Source: Epiperipatus broadwayi
Taxonomy: Eukaryota > Onychophora > Udeonychophora > Euonychophora > Peripatidae
NCBI GenBank assembly: GCA_028023455.1
Contig: JAQFVV010000032.1
Location: 4,498,392 to 4,562,391 of the forward strand
Length of the DNA: 64,000 bases
Reading direction: 5' to 3'
The notes below the pieces were generated by a model. That model did no database searches, was not told the origin of the DNA, and saw only the letters and a list, made by a program, of their open reading frames with translations. Below, one piece after another: positions 59,268 through 64,000 of this stretch. A program made the translations under genes and the position numbers. Each line of letters opens with the position of its first letter. Position 1 is the stretch's first letter.

Positions 59268-62200
59268 TGAATGTAAAAGATCAATAAAAATATAAATAGT
59301 ATTTGCATAATTTTCTTTGAATTGTAAATAGCTTTATAAAACAAAAATGTTACTTGATTATTATTTTTTAAAAGATAATATAATTTTTCTATATATATTT
59401 ATTTTCTTATTTGTGTGAAAGCAAATCTATTGTTAACTCAGTCTTGACTATATGCATTTATAATTTCAATTATAAATTAATATTTTATCTAATTATACTA
59501 CAGTAAGGGTGAATTATAAATGTGCATTATATGATGTTAATTACTAATATAAATTATTCTTAATAATTTATATTGTTGTTATTAACCTATGTGTTTTGAT
59601 TTACTACTGCATGAATCATTATAAAATTATTTTATCTTATTCATAGTACATTCCATGTTGTGTCTCACTATCAAGTAAAACATTATTTAATAAGTTTTGT
59701 CTTTTCCAATCAAGAAAATTCATGATGGACCCATTGGCACTCATTTACAAATTTATGAGTCTATTGTACATATAGATATAAGCTACTATAAAGTCATTTG
59801 TGATCGATACATTTATTTATTAGTTATATTTTAAATTGCCTGAACACATTATTTACTTAGTATATTTAGATTGTTGAAATATATAATACATGAGTGGAAA
59901 AAAATCACTTGGTTTATAATTATATTTATTACATATAGTTGTCCAAATATGTGATGCTATTTTATGCAACTAGCCCTGCTAAGTTATAATATTTTCATTA
60001 CATTTCTGGTTTCCTAATTTGAGGACATTTACTAATAACCAGTTCCATTTATGATATTATTTGTCTAGTGTGATGAGCAATCTCATATTTTATATTATCT
60101 ATTATTAATTCTGGTTTGTCCAAAAGAACATATTTTATTTATCAGATATCGAAATCTATACACTATCCAGACTAGCTATTTTATTTTTCATTTTTTATCT
60201 TTCATTTTATTTTCTTTACAATATATATAATTTTTATTTAGCATATAATTAAAAATAAACTTCCATTAAATACAAAATTAAAATACACTAAGAATAAATT
60301 GAAAATTATGTTTATGACCTGAATCAATTTTTAATTCAGATAATTTTTAGTTAATATTCTCATATCAATAAAAAAAATTTTTTTGTCTTAAAGGAAAATG
60401 CTCATCATTTACCCATAAACAGTATTGGTAAAAAAAAAAAATATTTGTTTTATTAAAATTACAATAATCACTGAGAATTACATTTTTTAAAAATAAATTT
60501 TACTTAATTAACATTATATTTTTATAAAAACAACAAAAAAGTTAAGTCATTGATTTTTTTTATCTTTGCTGCAGAGTATCCTGCTGATAATAAAAAAATA
60601 TTTATTTATATTCTACAAAAAGTACATTCTGAGATAACATTCATCTCCATTAACAGTCTCAATTGATTTTTAATTTTTATATACATATGGAAATCTTGAA
60701 CTGTATGGAATAATTCATTTAAATCAACTTAATTAGAAAACATTTAACCTAAAACAACTACCCCAGACCCAAAGGTCAAAGTAAAATGACAGACTGATGC
60801 ATCCAAAAGTAGGATCCAACGAAGAGTATTCTCTTTTTAATGCCACTGTAGATCTAATATAGAACTCAAAGTATCACAGTTTACATTTATAGGTGTAAGA
60901 AATCAAAATATAACAAACTTTTTCAATTTTCTTACTATATAATAAATCCCTCCAAGTAGGTTATATATTGTAATATAAATATAATATATTGTAATAAAAA
61001 TATTGGATTATATATATATATAAGCTTTAGTTACTTTTTAATCAAGAGATGACACCACTTAATCATATCTTATCACATTGATGATTTTAAATTTTCTATT
61101 TTTAGTAGAAACTATTTTTTTCAGTCACTTTTTTTATTGAATTTGATTAAAAATAAATAAATGAATATTGTTTTAAAGTTTAAATCATAATAAGTATTCA
61201 TTAATAATAAATTATATTTAATTTTTTTATGATTATCTCAAAAACTGTCTGCTAATGTTATGATGTGCCATCTATATTATTAACAATAGACATTTATTTT
61301 GATCTTTTAGTGGTAATAATTAATTAAAAATGACTTTTTGTCAATTGTTGGCTAATTACAATACTTTGATAATGGAAGCTATTGATGATAAAATGTACAA
61401 TGTTTGAAGCTAATTACAATTAAGATGAGAAAGTGTAGTTATATTAAGCAGAAGGTTAAAGAATATTAATGCATTGTTTTTGTTTACAAAATGAAAACAA
61501 ACAAGTTTACATATAATCTATTAATTTCTTATTATTTATTTTTTTGTAAAATTATTGTGTATTTATTTCTAAATATATATATAATGTTTACATTTGGATT
61601 ATATTGGTTTATATATATAAAATAACAGCAAATCCATCAAGTAAAGCTTCGTTGATGACAAAAATAAACAAAGTGGAACACATGACCAAACTATTTTTAT
61701 AAACATTTGTTGACATTTTTAATAATACAAATTCAATTTTAATGTTTTAAAAAAAGCTTTCATTATTTAAAGTTAGAGTTCATCAAGATATCTATAAAAA
61801 TATTGTTTTTTTATTTTTTATGAATCATTATTTATTTGTTCAAATATATTTCTATAGCCTAAAAACTAAAATGAAATCTTTTATTTTTAAGTATTTACTT
61901 CTGCATATTTCTAAATATTAATCTTTTTTATTTACAAAATTAATATTTTATTTTTAGATTAATCCCATTTATTAAATTCATATCTTCAATAAAATCTGTA
62001 AAAGAAATAGAAAGAGAATGCATTAAAATGAGATTTCATTAGCTATAAAAATATAGCTCAAAGAAATAAAAGTTAATATATTGTGAAATGTGTTAACCTT
62101 AAGCATTATTTAAGAGGATAATAAGAAAAATGCATTTTGTTTTGTTTAGTCCATGTAACAGAAAGTCAGCTAAGCTGATGAAAAACAAAAATTAATAAAA

Positions 62201-62298
62201 TCTATGTTAAATAAAATTAAAAAAAAAAAGCGTGAAACCATCATAAATCAATTAAAATCTGTTTTAAAATTTTAAATTGCATTTATAATTTTTAAAGT
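59267..62298. other. AT-rich non-coding DNA
   Basis: No gene recognised. A slightly more complex block at 60740-60900 has no second copy in the window. Confidence 0.5.
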
Positions 62299-62960
62299 AA
62301 TTAAATCTATTAATCAAGCATTGAATATTTGTGCAATAATAAATAATGAAAGGAATAATTCTTCACTCATGTCCTGTTCACAATTTTTTTCATAATCTAC
62401 CTGCAAGTAATAATTTGAAAAACATAAGTGAATCACATGTGCTTAGAGTTTATTATTATATAAGCCATTTTTTTACTTACTGTGCTTAAGTTAGGAAACC
62501 TATTATATGTCTGACATATAAATTAACAAATGAATTGTACAAATTTATTCAATCTATAGCAGGAAAGAGATAGAATCTCATTTTTAGCCATCTGCAATTA
62601 GACAGATATATTAATTTTTCAAATGAAATGTAATTAATTATATTAATCAAGCATGGAAGACATATATAATAATAAATAATAAAAAGAAAAATTCTTTAGA
62701 CATGTGTTGTTCATGAATATTTTTTTAAATCTACATGCACTCACCAATAAGCAAGAATTTGAAAAACACAAGTGAATCACTTGTACTTAGAACATATTTT
62801 TATACAAGCCAATCCTAGCTGACCATGATTAAGTCAGGGCTTGAACATATTATATTCCTGATATATAAATTGACAAATTGTAAAAATTTATTCAGCACAT
62901 GAGAAATAGAATCTCATTTTTAACCACCTGTTATATACTGAATAAATTTGCATAATTTAT
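62299..62960. repeat. Two direct repeats of an approximately 335-bp monomer
   Basis: 62299-62630 and 62632-62960 align throughout. Shared pieces include ATTAATCAAGCAT, TTTGAAAAACA(T/C)AAGTGAATCAC, CTGA(C/T)ATATAAATT and ATAGAATCTCATTTTTA; the last occurs about 338 bp apart. Confidence 0.88.
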
Positions 62961-62964
62961 TTAC

Positions 62965-63440
62965 CAATCTACAAGAAGGAACCCAAAAATAAATGGAATT
63001 TTATAATAAAAAATTGTTTATTTATTTTTAAGTCTTCTTTTTCAAATTACTATCCATTTGATGCAATACACTAGTCTAAACATATTTTTCATTTTTCACA
63101 GTAATCCAGAAATACTTGCAAAATGATGACTTTTAATGCCTCCATCATTTTTTTTGACCACTTCTAAGTCTGCAAAAAAAAGAGAGATTTTTTTTTTATT
63201 TGAGAGCTTAAAAAAAATTGCACAAAATGAGATCAAGTGAATATGGCTGATAGATAAGTTGTGTCATTCTGAATTTAATTAAAAAGTGTTTTATACTCAA
63301 GATTTTGAGAAATGACTCTTTGTTAGGGTGGAGTTTGCACTAACATGTAAATGTTTCTGAACTTGAAGATAAAATGTCTGACAGTTACAAACTATATCTG
63401 AGAGAAAAATGGTTTGCATAAAAAAAATAGTATTAATTGT
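62965..63440 (-). pseudogene. Decayed mariner-type transposase, C-terminal half
   Basis: The minus strand reads TQLIYQPYSLDLILCNFF near 63220-63258 (family: H-P-P-Y-S-P-D-L-A-P-C-D-F-F-L-F, holding the third catalytic D). Next come FADLEVVKK and, in a shifted frame, CIASNG then FEKED near 63040-63075 (family: R-C-I-x-x-x-G-x-Y-F-E-G-D). Stops and shifts break it, and the N-terminal DNA-binding half is not seen. Confidence 0.8.
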
Positions 63441-63499
63441 TCGAACTTTTCAGCTATTATAAAAAAATCGACAAATACTCAAAATGCACTTTATAAAAA

Positions 63500-63690
63500 A
63501 AATATGTGGCATCATAATTTTACATGGTGATGTCATTTGGAATATTGACACAGAATGGTTCCTGCAAAAAGTATGTGGCAGCAAAAGTATATACCAACAG
63601 GAATGCAAAACAAAAGACAATTTTAGTTATTTTTGAATTCCCTCTCATATATGTCAGGTATACAATAGGTTTAAACTGTGATTTTAGGCC
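63500..63690 (+). pseudogene. Possible second transposase fragment, opposite strand
   Basis: A plus-strand frame reads VMSFGILTQNGSCKKYVAAKV. It faintly resembles the V-M-(V/F)-W-G-x-x-(S/T)-x-x-G block of Tc1/mariner transposases, but it lies on the strand opposite to the neighbouring mariner piece. Chance or a rearranged copy are both possible. Confidence 0.3.
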
Positions 63691-64000
63691 TGGTAAGAAA
63701 GGGTTGGATTATTTAAGAATAAGAAAAAGTAATTCACTTGTGTTTTTCAAACTATTGCTTATTGGTGAGTGTGTGTTGATTTTTAAAAAGTTATTCATGA
63801 ACAGCACATGACTGAAGGATTATTCCTTTCATTATTTATTATTACATATATCTTCAATGCTTTATTAATAGATTTAATTATATTAAATTTGAAAATTAAT
63901 ATATCAGTCCAATTACAGATGGTTAAAAATGAGATTCTATTTTTCATGTTATAGATTAAATAAATTTATACAATTTAATTATCAATTTATAAGTCAGGCA
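63691..64000. repeat. Inverted copy of the approximately 335-bp monomer, cut by the window end
   Basis: Its reverse complement matches the end of the first direct monomer running into the second (TGCCTGACTTATAAATTGA, then ATAGAATCTCATTTTTAACCATCTG, then ATAATAAATAATGAAAGG, then CTCACCAATAAGCAA). The array is thus inverted on this side of the mariner piece. Confidence 0.85.

Overview
The window is very AT-rich, metazoan-type nuclear DNA, with almost all of its length non-coding and full of decayed transposable elements. I could support only one host coding segment: a 266-bp internal exon at 26867-27132 (+). It encodes the end of a paired domain, the Pax octapeptide YSINGILG and a basic KRKR cluster, so it is an exon of a Pax2/5/8 (shaven/Pax-B type) transcription factor gene. 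About 26.9 kb before it and 36.9 kb after it contain no other recognisable exon, so I read most of the window as two giant introns of that gene. The organism is a bilaterian invertebrate, probably a protostome. I cannot place the phylum.

Layout. 0-4.6 kb: an (AT)n microsatellite, a TTAA-flanked non-autonomous DNA element, two SINEs in inverted orientation around a Penelope-like GIY-YIG remnant, and a foldback element. 4.6-15 kb: mostly unique AT-rich DNA with one long inverted repeat at 11.1-11.7 kb. 15.7-19.6 kb: decayed LINE fragments. 20.7 kb: a well-preserved tRNA-derived SINE. 24.8-26.6 kb: a cluster of foldback elements plus a SINE. 26.87-27.13 kb: the Pax2/5/8 exon. 29.5 kb: a tRNA-type SINE ending in a poly(C) tail. 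30-31.7 kb: a LINE fragment and several inverted-repeat elements. 38-40.2 kb: an RTE fragment, a SINE and a short hairpin element.

41.76-53.21 kb: an 11.4-kb Ty3/gypsy-type LTR retrotransposon on the minus strand. Its LTRs are about 2.2 kb and its gag-PR-RT-RNaseH-IN order is recognisable, but every frame is broken. A LINE tail sits in one LTR and a TTAA-flanked element in the other. 55.5 kb: a second SINE of the 20.7-kb family. 57.2-58.35 kb: a long unidentified inverted repeat. 59.2 kb: an (AAT)n microsatellite. 62.3-64.0 kb: monomers of about 335 bp flanking a decayed mariner transposase, in direct orientation on one side and inverted on the other.

No rRNA, functional tRNA, CRISPR or bacterial-type operon is present. 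Nearly all open frames are chance products of AT-rich DNA or fragments of transposons. Repeat-family calls were made by comparing copies within the window by eye; no database was available.
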